Source: Liolophura sinensis
Taxonomy: Eukaryota; Mollusca; Polyplacophora; Chitonida; Chitonidae
Length of the DNA stretch: 60,000 nt
Reading direction: 5' to 3'
NCBI RefSeq assembly: GCF_032854445.1
Contig: NC_088303.1
Location: 8,627,501-8,687,500 of the forward strand
Part shown: piece by piece, positions 10,801 through 19,687 of the stretch
Layout: every line of letters begins with the position of its first letter
Position numbering within the stretch: position 1 is the first letter of the stretch
Position numbers and translations under genes: made by a program
Notes under the pieces: generated by a model
The model's database searches: none
Told to the model about the DNA's origin: nothing
What the model saw: the letters and a program-made list of their open reading frames with translations, nothing else

Positions 10801-13800
10801 CTCCAATTCGAGTCCTCTTGTACCAGTGTCAGACTTGTGTCGTCCACCAGGTAACCCACCTTAGCATCCGGACCATCGATTCGTATCCAAGCGCTCTTCA
10901 CAGCTAGACGTAAAAACGCAAATTAAAATGATCTTTATATATTTATTTAAATTGGAAAACGCCAGTCTAAATGGCTACTCTGATACAAGTAGGCTTGGTG
11001 GTGATTTGACTGGTATTTTACGCCGTATAATCAAGAACATTTCACTTAGCCGGAGACCTCGGCGGCTTATAAGGGTGGCTTGTATACATTGATACAGGCG
11101 GACCGCTGAAAGATCACAGCCGAGATCCTTGGCTAATACAACGGCGGTAAACATTATGGTGGGAGGAAACCGGGCAAAACCCGACTGCTAGCAATCCTTC
11201 CCACTCACGACCGAAGAGGAAGTCACCATGACCTGGGCCTGAACTCGCAGCGATCGCTTTGGTGAGAGGCTACTGCATGCGTCATTGCGCTACGCTGGTA
11301 CGTTAACCACTTCGGCTACGGAGGTCTCGCTAAGCGATGAGGCCCTGTCTCATAACTGCTATACTTCAATCTCTCAAACCGTAAATTATAACGCGTTCAA
11401 ATTGTATTCAATCACGTCTTATATGTAATAAAAGTTTAATGGGTTAAGGTATAGTTGCGGTTGTAAATCTAACAAAATCATTATGATATTCACAACAATT
11501 AAGAACGTTGATCTAAAGGAAACTGATTTCAACTGAGTTGACTAGACCTTATTATTCATAATACTGTATATGTACATTGAATTCAACAAAGATTTCTTTC
11601 CACACCTGTTGGGGCTTATCATCCATAAATCAAACTGTCAGGACTTTACATGGATTTCGTGTTGTAGATAAGGGTAGTTTGAACAGCTTCGTGCAATGAC
11701 TTGATTTTCACTTTTCCTGTCAAAAATATTTTATGGATGCGCTTACCTCCCCTGTTCTTGTCCAGCGGTATGTGGACGTCTCCAGCCAATCGCTGCCAAC
11801 CAACTTTCACGCGCAGAAAATGAGTTGCTGCTATTTTCAGGTTCTCATGGTGACCTGAAAAATAGGATAATTCCTCTTAAAACCTCATTTCTTTGACTCG
11901 GAGCAAATGGGAAAATGTGTGACGTATATATAACGTAACGTATATATGTATACGCCATGTAAGCTGATTCCTTTGAACCATCCTGAGGTATATAAATGTG
12001 CAAAAAAATGTATCAGTCTGTCTACAAAATGACTTAGGGCCTACACGTGTGATTTAAACTTTAAATATTACCTTGCTCTCTACAACGTAGACCTGTTTAT
12101 CTATTACTTGTAAATTTTTTTTAGAATAACATCGGATTGACTACATCATATTGGCCTACATGTAAGTGTATCTATACGCGTTACAATTACATATATTGAT
12201 CATTTCAACTAATGCTTGGCTCTGGATATAGTCCTTGGCCAATACATTCAACATATAATTATACTTTGCAGCTTTTCCTCGAGCTCATTTCATTTTTGAT
12301 AAATACTCATATATTAAGGCCTTGGTATAACTAAAAATGCAAATCATCACGAAAATTGAAAATTATATTATGTATACCGTTTTGCCACGTGACTCCAATA
12401 GTGACCAACATAATTTGGTACACTTGACCCGGAACATCATTGAGTAGCTTGACATGCGCATTGAACTGATACCTCTGACCGGCAGTGATGTGAATATCCT
12501 GCTGCAGGCCTCGGTATTCATGGGATCTACGACAGATGATATTAAATCATGTCAGAACCCTTCTATATTAACAGAATTACAATTTTCGTAGATGTTTTGA
12601 CGTGGAAGAAAACATCACAATATATCTGGCGATTTATAGACATAAAGCGTCTCGAAAAGGTTCTCAATCATAGATTTCCGATACAAGTGAACGTATAACT
12701 TTCAAATGAACAGGTATCGGCTGCAATCATGAGGGTAGCCATGGGCAGACTTTATAATTCATATATGCACCATTCAGAAATCCATTTGTCAGCCTCTAAA
12801 AACCATATTTTTACAAATTGGAAAAAGGTACTTGATAGAGAAACTGTTTCTTGATTTTCCTGTTTGTGTGTATTATTTGAGGTATTCATTGACATTTTAG
12901 ATACTTGTATTAATCAGTTGTCAACAACTAAACAATTATCTCCAATATATCGTATAATGAATTCACAAAATACAAAATCTATACTACATGCAGGACTTTA
13001 AATATTTAGTTTCGGAAACATTCCTGAAACAGGAGCTGGCATTTTCAATTAATTATTTAGCCATCCTTCTTCGACCTTATTTGACCGGCCCGGATAGCAC
13101 AGTTGGTAAAAGAGCGGTGGAAATCCGTTCTGGTACAAGGAGGCACATTACACGTACATGCACCCTAAGGATTCCTTCGTCGTTATATGACTGAAAAATT
13201 GTTGAGTACGACGTTAAACCCCAAGCACTCACTAACTCACTCACTCGACCTTATTTTATCAAACATTTATCTTACGTATATATACAGCATGTATTGTAAT
13301 TTGCAATTGACTCGTTGAGCAGTTGTTTACATTTACACGTAGTACTTCGTTATCTTTTTTTTACGTGCTGCCGATGTGAAAAACCTGTACAAATTAATGA
13401 TTTATTCAAATCTAACATACATTAAACCTCTGAGAAAATCCATCATTAAATGAAATCCCCAGGATTGCCTAAAGACATTGATTAAAGGCGTGAATAGAGG
13501 GGATCGCATGATTTGCTCCATACCTATTTGTCTGAAAATATGTGGTAAGAGAAATCAAGGTTCACCAACAAACAAAACAAACGTGCAAAATCGAACACTA
13601 TATACCTGTTGGTAACACCAACACTGGCATGTCCCCCAAAACTCTCTGATCGGCTCTCCATATGGCATTCCCAACAGTTCCAGTTGTTGTGGAAATCCGC
13701 ACTCTCAAACCCGGGATTTTTCAACAATTCCTGGGCTTGAACCGTGATTAACAGTGTCAGGACATACCCTAGAATTAAAGGCTGACAGGCCGCCATCGAT

Positions 13801-13805
13801 CCCAT
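4504..13805 (-). CDS. Secreted GH10 endo-1,4-beta-xylanase with CBM4/9 module (complete, 12 exons)
   Basis: The product hydrolyses internal beta-1,4 bonds of xylan, or related beta-glucans, outside the cell. Exons: 13805-13606, 12526-12378, 11854-11747, 10903-10747, 9463-9412, 9021-8859, 7707-7662, 7239-7102, 6795-6624, 6388-6278, 5446-5231, 4872-4504. All have AG/GT borders, phases agree throughout, and the total is 1881 bases (626 residues plus stop). Residues 1-24 are a signal peptide ending ITVQA. About 25-200 form a CBM4/9-type module (ELLKNPGFES, LQQDIHITAGQRY, LVDDTSLTLV). GH10 follows: KRHKFGFGSAL, RGHNILW (about 296-302), VVHWDVYNE with acid/base Glu 347, and IWITEMDF with nucleophile Glu 449, 102 residues apart as is usual. 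The C-terminus has RGFHGEYDVIV, typical of animal GH10. NDYN of many relatives reads NEQW here. The exact substrate is inferred. The stop is the first in frame; the tail after about residue 590 has no known counterpart I can recall. Confidence 0.93.
5231..5446 (-). CDS. GH10 exon 11: nucleophile Glu
   Basis: It reads LMDVGLPIWITEMDFVTKDR, then HPAVEGILIWGFWNEDHWRP. Glu in ITEMDF is the nucleophile; GFWNEDHWRPDAAF is the conserved final strand. Phase 0 on both sides; the donor is GTAAATGT. Confidence 0.93.
6278..6388 (-). CDS. GH10 exon 10
   Basis: It reads AYRLWAKKMLAANVPLHRLG, then VQSHFNYEMPPDPTMMK, corresponding to the GLGLQxHF strand of GH10. Phase 0 on both sides. Confidence 0.92.
6624..6795 (-). 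CDS. GH10 exon 9: acid/base Glu
   Basis: It reads VVHWDVYNEIFQSHFYEEIT, then KYDPGVKLFLNEQWAVSTG. Glu in WDVYNE is the proton donor. The segment normally reading NDYN is NEQW. Confidence 0.92.
7102..7239 (-). CDS. GH10 exon 8
   Basis: It reads VPVRGHNILWSKSKRTPKW, then HLKETVEAMKG, with substrate-contact residues His-Asn-Ile-Leu-Trp. The upstream acceptor ACACTTCTTCAG-type site at 7240 is used, because the next AG gives a stop. It ends in phase 2 at GTGAGTTA. Confidence 0.9.
7662..7707 (-). CDS. GH10 exon 7
   Basis: A micro-exon of 46 bases reading FTLAQRAIEMLHERG, the helix before the RGHNILW strand. The donor is GTAAGATT. Confidence 0.88.
8247..8346 (+). mobile_element. SINE 3' fragment in GH10 intron 6
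   Basis: It runs from GGTCGTGGGCTTCCCC through TTTCTTCCCACCATAATGCTGG to the tail GAATACGGCGTAAAACAGCAATCAAGCAAATAAA. The same family as the pair at 33334-33808, 5' truncated. Confidence 0.8.
8438..8720 (-). mobile_element. Probable old SINE copy (worn)
   Basis: ATACGATGGTGGCCAG followed by GGTGGAGGAAACCG resembles the minus-strand SINE body, and GGATTTGAACCCTCACCTCGGG resembles an inverted tRNA B box. The middle is too diverged to align by eye. Confidence 0.4.
8859..9021 (-). CDS. GH10 exon 6: start of catalytic domain
   Basis: It reads VVQKRHKFGFGSALTARYF, then FEWAVLGLQLKWPAVEKFQG, the hallmark N-terminal GH10 strands. The donor is GTATATTT; phase 1 at the end. Confidence 0.92.
9139..9158. 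repeat. Poly-G tract in GH10 intron 5
   Basis: A near-continuous G run broken by one A. It is likely length-polymorphic and prone to assembly error. Confidence 0.9.
9412..9463 (-). CDS. GH10 exon 5: linker strand
   Basis: A short exon reading VQIEHASADDAKNLEVE. The acceptor is GGTGTTTCAG. The donor GTTTGGAG is weak, but phase 0 joins cleanly to the next exon. Confidence 0.8.
10747..10903 (-). CDS. GH10 exon 4: end of CBM and linker
   Basis: It reads AWIRIDGPDAKVGYLVDDTS, then DYRIELFRKSPVTL. The IRK-type motif marks the lead into GH10. It ends in phase 2 at the donor GTTAGTAT. Confidence 0.9.
10996..11331 (-). mobile_element. Near full-length tRNA-derived SINE in GH10 intron 3
   Basis: Read on the minus strand it starts with a worn tRNA-like head (ACCTCCGTAGCCGAAGTGG), a B-box region (GAGTTCAGGCCC), the body with GAAGAGGAAG and ATTATGGTGGGAGGAAACCGGG in inverted form, and the tail CGGCGTAAAATACCAGTC. 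It is older and more diverged than the copies at 33334-33808. Confidence 0.8.
11747..11854 (-). CDS. GH10 exon 3: CBM
   Basis: It reads HHENLKIAATHFLRV, then GWQRLAGDVHIPLDK. The acceptor is TTTTTCAG and the donor GTAAGCGC; phase 1 on both sides. Confidence 0.9.
12378..12526 (-). CDS. GH10 exon 2: CBM core
   Basis: It reads SHEYRGLQQDIHITAGQ, then QIMLVTIGVTWQN. The acceptor is GTCGTAG and the donor GTATACAT; it ends in phase 1. Confidence 0.9.
13087..13246 (+). mobile_element. Second SINE family copy in GH10 intron 1
   Basis: A tRNA-like head (GGCCCGGATAGCACAGTTGG) is followed by a tail containing ATGACTGAAAAATTGTTGAGTA, then CGACGTTAAACCCCAAGCAC and a CACT/CACTCACT-rich end. This head and tail differ from the GCCTCCGTGGCTCAG family. 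It lies within intron 12527-13605. Confidence 0.8.
13606..13805 (-). CDS. GH10 exon 1: signal peptide and start of CBM
   Basis: It starts at ATG 13805 (MGSMAACQPLILGYVLTLLI); a second in-frame ATG lies three codons on. The mature part begins QELLKNPGFES. It ends ACC AAC AG (phase 2) at the donor GTATATAG. Confidence 0.9.
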
Positions 13806-14746
13806 TGTCCTATTATAGCAACAGTTTCTTCTCTCATATACACTATGGGTTGAACACTTTCTTCAAATTTACTGTTATGTGTTTTTTTTTTGGGTGGGGG
13901 GGGGGGGGTATGGAAGAGTCAGGCATATGTTTTAATACACACAGTTTGCGTCCCTGACACAGATAACGGCAGAGGTTTCTGACCTCTACGCCATATGGCA
14001 CAGTGACGTTCCAATACTGTACTCTAAACAACACCATGGTTTGTGTGGGAGGTTCGCAGATAGGTCTGCATGTATGGTGGCATGAACAGATACAAATGAA
14101 CAAATGGACCGTCGCTTTCCCACTCAAAGATTCCAGTGTACGCGTGCGCATGTGTGTGTGGGTTCTGGTGGTGGCACACGTGTTTGTGTGTTTCAAGAGA
14201 ATATACCGACCGGGAGATTTCACATCAGATCAGATCCATGGATCAGCCTAAATTCAATCAAATGTTTGCTATATTATTAGAATAGCCCAAATATTTATAT
14301 ACGTTTCACAAGGTACATGTTGCCGTTCAACATCTGCAGTAAAGTTGAATCATACTGCGGGTTATTTAGTAACTTCTGGAATACGTTTCGGGATTATTTT
14401 AACAAAATAAATAGTACAGCTATGGGTTGGGCCTATGTGTCTGGTCTTTTTAAGGCGTACTTTTGATGAATAGTAAAAAATTGGTCTTTTGAATATCAAT
14501 TTTTCCAAAAATCTTCGTTAAAGCCTCTTTAGTTCACTATATAATTATTTTCTACTTTACTTTGAGCGACAATTTTCAAAACAAAGGTGTGATAAGATGT
14601 CTGTGCATGTATGAATCACAAAAAAAGGTATATAAAAGAAAAATGTAATTCTGTGACAGATCAGTGCTTTTAAATGATATAGAAAGACAATTATTTATCA
14701 TCAGCTACAACTAATGTCTGATAATACCGCAGAGCGTGTTTTATGC
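13806..14746. other. Upstream region of the GH10 gene
   Basis: The minus strand just above the start has a TATATGAG sequence near 13833-13840, a weak TATA candidate. A T-run and an 11- to 13-base G run follow at about 13883-13908. A segment near 14498-14530 (TTTTTCCAAAAATCTTCG, then AGCCTCTTTA) recurs in GH10 intron 7 near 7592-7625, so it is a dispersed repeat. No gene was seen. Confidence 0.5.
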
Positions 14747-14852
14747 AGAGAAGAAACGCCAAGCAAATGACGATTCTTGAAAAATAATGGGCTTGGCGTT
14801 GAGCGCCGAGCCGATTATTTTTCAAGAATCGTCATTTACAAGGCGTTTCTCT
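14747..14852. repeat. Foldback element (long inverted repeat)
   Basis: The left arm, about 14747-14788, contains AAACGCCAAGCAAATGACG and ATTCTTGAAAAATAAT. It pairs with the right arm 14814-14852 (ATTATTTTTCAAGAATCGTC, then GGCGTTTCTCT) over 24 bases without a mismatch, then continues with a few differences. The spacer GGCTTGGCGTTGAGCGCCGAGCC is itself nearly self-complementary. It looks like a foldback-type MITE. A related half copy (CCGATTATTTTCCAAGAATT) begins at 14886. Confidence 0.8.
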
Positions 14853-15450
14853 TACTTAAAGATCAGTCCAGTGTTATGCAGCTGCCGATTATTTTCCAAG
14901 AATTGCGCAGTGCCATTTCAAGCAAATAATAAAAACACGTTACATCGCGATTAGCGTCGTTGAATGCTTTTTGTGCCGGCTGAGCCGCATTATTTGCATA
15001 GTTGAAAATAATACGTAGCATGGCTGATCATTTGTAACGGCGTTACATGAAGTTTTAGCGCAACAGCGTTAGCGCTTTTAGCCAATGGGAGCTCAGTACT
15101 TAGTACTCTATGTAGGTTACTACTTAAGCATACACTGGGTGTGTAAGATTATGGACGGTGACTCGGTCTGTCATTGGTTATGCGGGAAAGTAAATCTGAA
15201 CTGACCGAAGCTTGCATATAATCTGGTGAAGTCAGATAGCAGATTACACAATTTCTGTCGCATTGACATATCAAGGCCTCGAGATATTCAAAATGTTCGT
15301 AATCAGAATGCCACAAATTAAACCCACTAGCTCGCTTTGGTACAAACTCTCTTTTGCTGTTCATATTTGGACCTACGAGAACTGATGACGCCACTCTGCC
15401 TTTTCTCAGACGGGCAACATTTGGTATATTTGAAACGAAGGTGAACAACA
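14853..15450. other. No gene recognised
   Basis: It holds partial echoes of the foldback arm, then non-coding DNA up to the tandem array. Two short minus-strand open frames here run into the array and look like chance. Confidence 0.5.
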
Positions 15451-16834
15451 GGTGTCAGAAAATAAATTTCACATCGATAAGAAACAAATGTACCCTTCAT
15501 ATATAACATTCTGATGATCGGTTAGACAAAGGATTGACGTCACAACAAAACCCTCAGAAAATAAATTTCACATTGATCAGAAACAAATGTACCCTTCATA
15601 TATAACATTCTGATGATCGGTTAGACAAAGGATTGACGTCACAACAAAACCGTCAGAAAATTAATTTCACATTGATCAGAAACAAATGTACCCTTCATAT
15701 ATAACTTCCTGATGATCGGTTAGACAAAGGATTGACGTCACAACAAAACCGTCAGAAAATAAATTTCACATTGATCAGAAACAAATGTACCCTTCATATA
15801 TAACATTCTTATGATCGGTTAGACAAAGGATTGACGTCACAACAAAACCGTCAGAAAATAAATTTCACATTGATCAGAAACAAATGTACCCTTCATATAT
15901 AACATTCTTATGATCGGTTAGACAAAGGATTGACGTCACAACAAAACCGTCAGAAAATAAATTTCACATTGATCAGAAACAAATGTACCCTTCATATATA
16001 ACATTCTTATGATCGGTTAGACAAAGGATTGACGTCACAACAAAACCGTCAGAAAATAAATTTCACATTGATAAGAAACAAATGTACCCTTCATATATAA
16101 CATTCTGATGATCGGTTAGACAAAGGATTGACGTCACAACAAAACCGTCAGAAAATAAATTTCACATTGATAAGAAACAAATGTACCCTTCATATATAAC
16201 ATTCTGATGATCGGTTAGACAAAGGATTGACGTCACAACAAAACCGTCAGAAAATTAATTTCACATTGATAAGAAACAAATGTACCCTTCATATATAACA
16301 TCCTGATGATCGGTTAGACAAAGGATTGACGTCACAACAAAACCCTCAGAAAATAAATTTCACATTGATCAGAAACAAATGTACCCTTCATATATAACAT
16401 TCTGATGATCGGTTAGACAAAGGATTGACGTCACAACAAAACCGTCAGAAAATAAATTTCACATTGATAAGAAACAAATGTACCCTTCATATATAACATT
16501 CTTATGTTCGGTTAGACAAAGGATTGACGTCACAACAAAACCGTCATAAAATAAATTTCACATTGATCAGAAACAAATGTACCCTTCATATATAACATTC
16601 TTATGATCGGTTAGACAAAGGATTGACGTCACATCAAAACCCTCAGAAAATAAATTTCACATTGATCAGAAACAAATGTACCCTTCATATATAACATTCT
16701 TATGATCGGTTAGACAAAGGATTGACGTCACAACAAAACCGTCAGAAAATAAATTTCACATTGATAAGAAACAAATGTACCCTTCATATATAACATTCTT
16801 ATGATCAGTTAGACAAAGGATTGACGTCACAACA
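15451..16834. repeat. 14-copy, 99-bp tandem array with a CRE-type site in every unit
   Basis: The landmark GGATTGACGTCACAAC starts at 15531 and recurs every 99 bp exactly, to 16818 (14 copies, no length change). Units carry CAGAAAATAAATTTCACATT, GAAACAAATGTACCCTTCAT, ATATAACATTCTGATGATCG and GTTAGACAAAGG. Every copy keeps TGACGTCA. Units differ at a few fixed positions (GATAAG/GATCAG, TTCTGATG/TTCTTATG, CCCTCAG/CCGTCAG), which indicates sub-families. The array lies between the divergent GH10 and BCAR1 genes. Confidence 0.97.
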
Positions 16835-16876
16835 AACGTTTAAAGTCGTCTCAAAGAAGAATATTGTACGATTTTC

Positions 16877-16944
16877 CTGGATAGCTCAGTGGGATACTGG
16901 AATGTTTTTAAGGCCGCGTTCGTGGGTTCGAATCCTGCTCTACT
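16877..16944 (+). mobile_element. tRNA-like SINE head, not a functional tRNA
   Basis: It has a good A box (TAGCTCAGTGGG) and a perfect B box (GGTTCGAATCC), as RNA polymerase III promoters do. The 5' and 3' ends do not pair as an acceptor stem, and ACCAATCAAAGG follows, resembling the SINE tail. Confidence 0.6.
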
Positions 16945-19672
16945 GTACACCAATCAAAGGCGCATTCAAGTGGTACAAGTTATCACTCATCACCACTCAA
17001 ACCACAAACTCGCCTGTGTGGATTCTTCAAAAATAATCAACTGCACAGACAATAGCGTGATGTCAGAGCAAACGTTTAACTGCCCATATTCTTTGAACTT
17101 AAATGGAGGCCAGGGTTAAATCAGATGTTGGTGGTTAGACTTAAACTCAGGCCTTTCACTGCATTCTACAGATTTTCCAATCCATTGAACAGATAGCACG
17201 TGACCTATGCATGCTCTGGGAATTTAAATTTAGCGACTCCGGTTTTCATTTTGCTCACTTTTGAAGTGTTTCGAAGTGTACGTGCCCCAATTTAGTCATG
17301 GATAAATTTGTTTGTGATTAAGAAATTACTCTTTGTCTTTTTTGTTTGTTGGGTTACAAGAAATAGTGCAAATAATATATGTATTTTGCACATTGGGATA
17401 TACTTTATATATTTTACATATTTTGACATACCTTTAAATAACGTATGCATCTATGCATATTTAACACTTAAAACATCTCAATAGTGGGGGAATAACTCGC
17501 TACTCTGTTGCGGGACAGAGTATGATACCATTATCTCCCTTTACAGGAGTGTGTCTCAGGGCTGTATCATTCACGCCAACATTCTTATGACATCCACGCT
17601 GACAGCTGCGACGTTTGACAACATCAGACTATGTATAGGCCTATGTAGAAGTAACATTGCTTAATGTACCTACATTCCGAAGGGTTCACAATTAATTCAG
17701 CAGCAGCAAGAACCCTATAGAGCATTGAAGAGCACGCATGGTCTACAGGAATCAACTGGATTGGAGACTTTTGGCATTTTCATCCTAATATCGCAAAACA
17801 GTCGTAGTTTTCACTTTAATATCGTCATGTGACAACACAAATTCCAAGCAATTATGAAAATACATGTAGATGTTTTGCAAATATTCAGTAATCTCTTGGA
17901 TTTGTGCAGCATGTCAGTAAAAGTACTTTTTTTATTGGGATACTTGAGGTGAGAATGTCGTAATTCTACAATCCGTCCGTCATGAATACACGCCTAGCAG
18001 GGGACCAGGCATGGATCACACACTGTATAGCCTACACCTCTCATTTAGGCTGCTCTCAGCTGGGACCCTCGGGCTAATCACTATACCTCCGTCTCGCCCG
18101 TTATACATACATGCAGCTCTGGTGAAGTACGATGTCTCAGGCTATAGATACTGGCCTATTGCCGAGATGTTATTTTTGTATTAGACCATATTTAAGAAAA
18201 GGTATATCCACGAAATGTATAACGCAATGCCTATAATAGGCCCTGCTTATGAGTGCCGGTTATTCTTTTTTCTTTTGATCCCAGCTCTGCCTTAATGATT
18301 ATTTTTTTCACCTTACAGTGAAATATAGTTCCTCATATATGGCCGGCGTATAATGTGAGGATATTTGGATTATCCCGTGGTAGGTTGCTAATCGCGGGTC
18401 TAATCCTGATAAAGTAGTTGACTTGGTTAATCGCCGTTGATCCTGCTTGAACGAGACCGTGTATTGACACGTGCACGTTGGTGGTTAGGCGCATGTACAT
18501 GTATCCCTGCCATACGGACTTTCTATGAAAGCACCTCAAGACGGATCTACAGCACAATAGTTATAGGGTCTATATACCCGGTACTTTATGAAGCTTTCTA
18601 GAAAAGAGATTGTAACATATGGCGCCGCAGGATAATTTTGGCCAACAGACATAATTATTGATACATATTCATGATGTTATACATATTCATGATGTAGCGT
18701 TATTTTGTTTTTGGGAAGAAACGAACAAGAAAGGATTTAGCTGTCACTACGTTCATATTAAAAGACCGTATACCGATAATTAGATACTCTCATATAGAAA
18801 TATATACACCGGCCTACCTTGGGACAATATATATGTATGCATGTCTAAACTATAGGCTTCCCATGTATTTTATGAATAATCTTTTCACATCCTGTTTATT
18901 GATTGTTAGAACTATGATTTGTGTTTATGTTACGCTTTAATAGGAGTATGAAGGTTTACATACGTATGTATGTATTCACTGGTCATAATTTATCCATTTT
19001 TGTGCGTCCTGCGTGTTATCAGGTACAGAGGATTAAGCCATATCTGTCAACACATCCCAGTCACTTCGCTGGGATTTGGGGTGTAGCCATCCTGGCATGC
19101 CAGGAATGCAACCGTATTAGCAGTAAAAGTATGGGTAGCTTTGGCTGAACGGAATGACGTCAGAACAGCGGGGGTGATTCTGTTGACATCCGGGCTACTG
19201 AATGTTCCCATTTCACACCAGAACGAGGCTAATCGATCGGCCGAGTTGCAGACGGCCTGTGGCAGGTTAGAGTTTGGCACAGTTTAGCAACAACCGAGTA
19301 AAAAGGCTTTCCAAAGTCAGTTTTAAGCATAAGCTTTTCGACTAATTGATATAAGGCTCTGGTTTATTTACTTGGCTATTCATCATGACAACTGTGGGCT
19401 GTCTTGTAGACTGCAAGATAGGATGTTACAAGTGAAGTTTGTGGAGGGTTTTTGCGGTGCCGTGCGCAGTGTCTGTACACTTTGATAGAAGTGGGATCGG
19501 TCGGCAAGGATTATTAAGTGTGTCGACTCGGAAACACTGGATTCAGAATACTTCGTTAAACTTTTGACAATGTGACTTGTTAATGATGGAACTTACCTGT
19601 GTTTCTAATGCCAAAGTCAAGTTCTTTCAGGCTACAATCTGACAGTAGAGACTTTCCAACTGTACAAGCAAA
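16945..19672. other. Upstream region and probable promoter/5' UTR of BCAR1
   Basis: No coding exon was recognised. The 3' part (about 19050-19672) is richer in CpG and contains a perfect TGACGTCA at 19155-19162. The transcription start cannot be placed from sequence alone. TTCTTTCAG at 19622-19630 could be an acceptor for a non-coding first exon. Confidence 0.45.
19155..19162. promoter_or_regulatory. CRE-type palindrome upstream of BCAR1
   Basis: Perfect TGACGTCA 511 bp before the BCAR1 ATG. It is the same core as in each unit of the array at 15451-16834. Binding is not shown. Confidence 0.4.
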
Positions 19673-19687
19673 ATGAGTTCTAAACAG
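19673..19687 (+). CDS. BCAR1: BCAR1 coding exon 1 (five codons)
   Basis: ATG AGT TCT AAA CAG (MSSKQ) before the donor GTAAGTCAG, phase 0. The length matches the short variable N-terminus before the SH3 domain in CAS proteins. The match rests only on the position, the strong donor and the phase; other first exons could exist. Confidence 0.65.

Noticed and set aside
15451-16834. CRISPR-like array
   Set aside because: The whole 99-bp unit repeats; there are no unique spacers, and the DNA is animal.
16877-16944. Functional tRNA gene
   Set aside because: The A and B boxes are good, but the ends do not form an acceptor stem and a SINE-like sequence follows.
19090-19105. 16-bp palindrome TCCTGGCATGCCAGGA
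   Set aside because: A perfect palindrome, but short and without repeats or context; left as possible chance.
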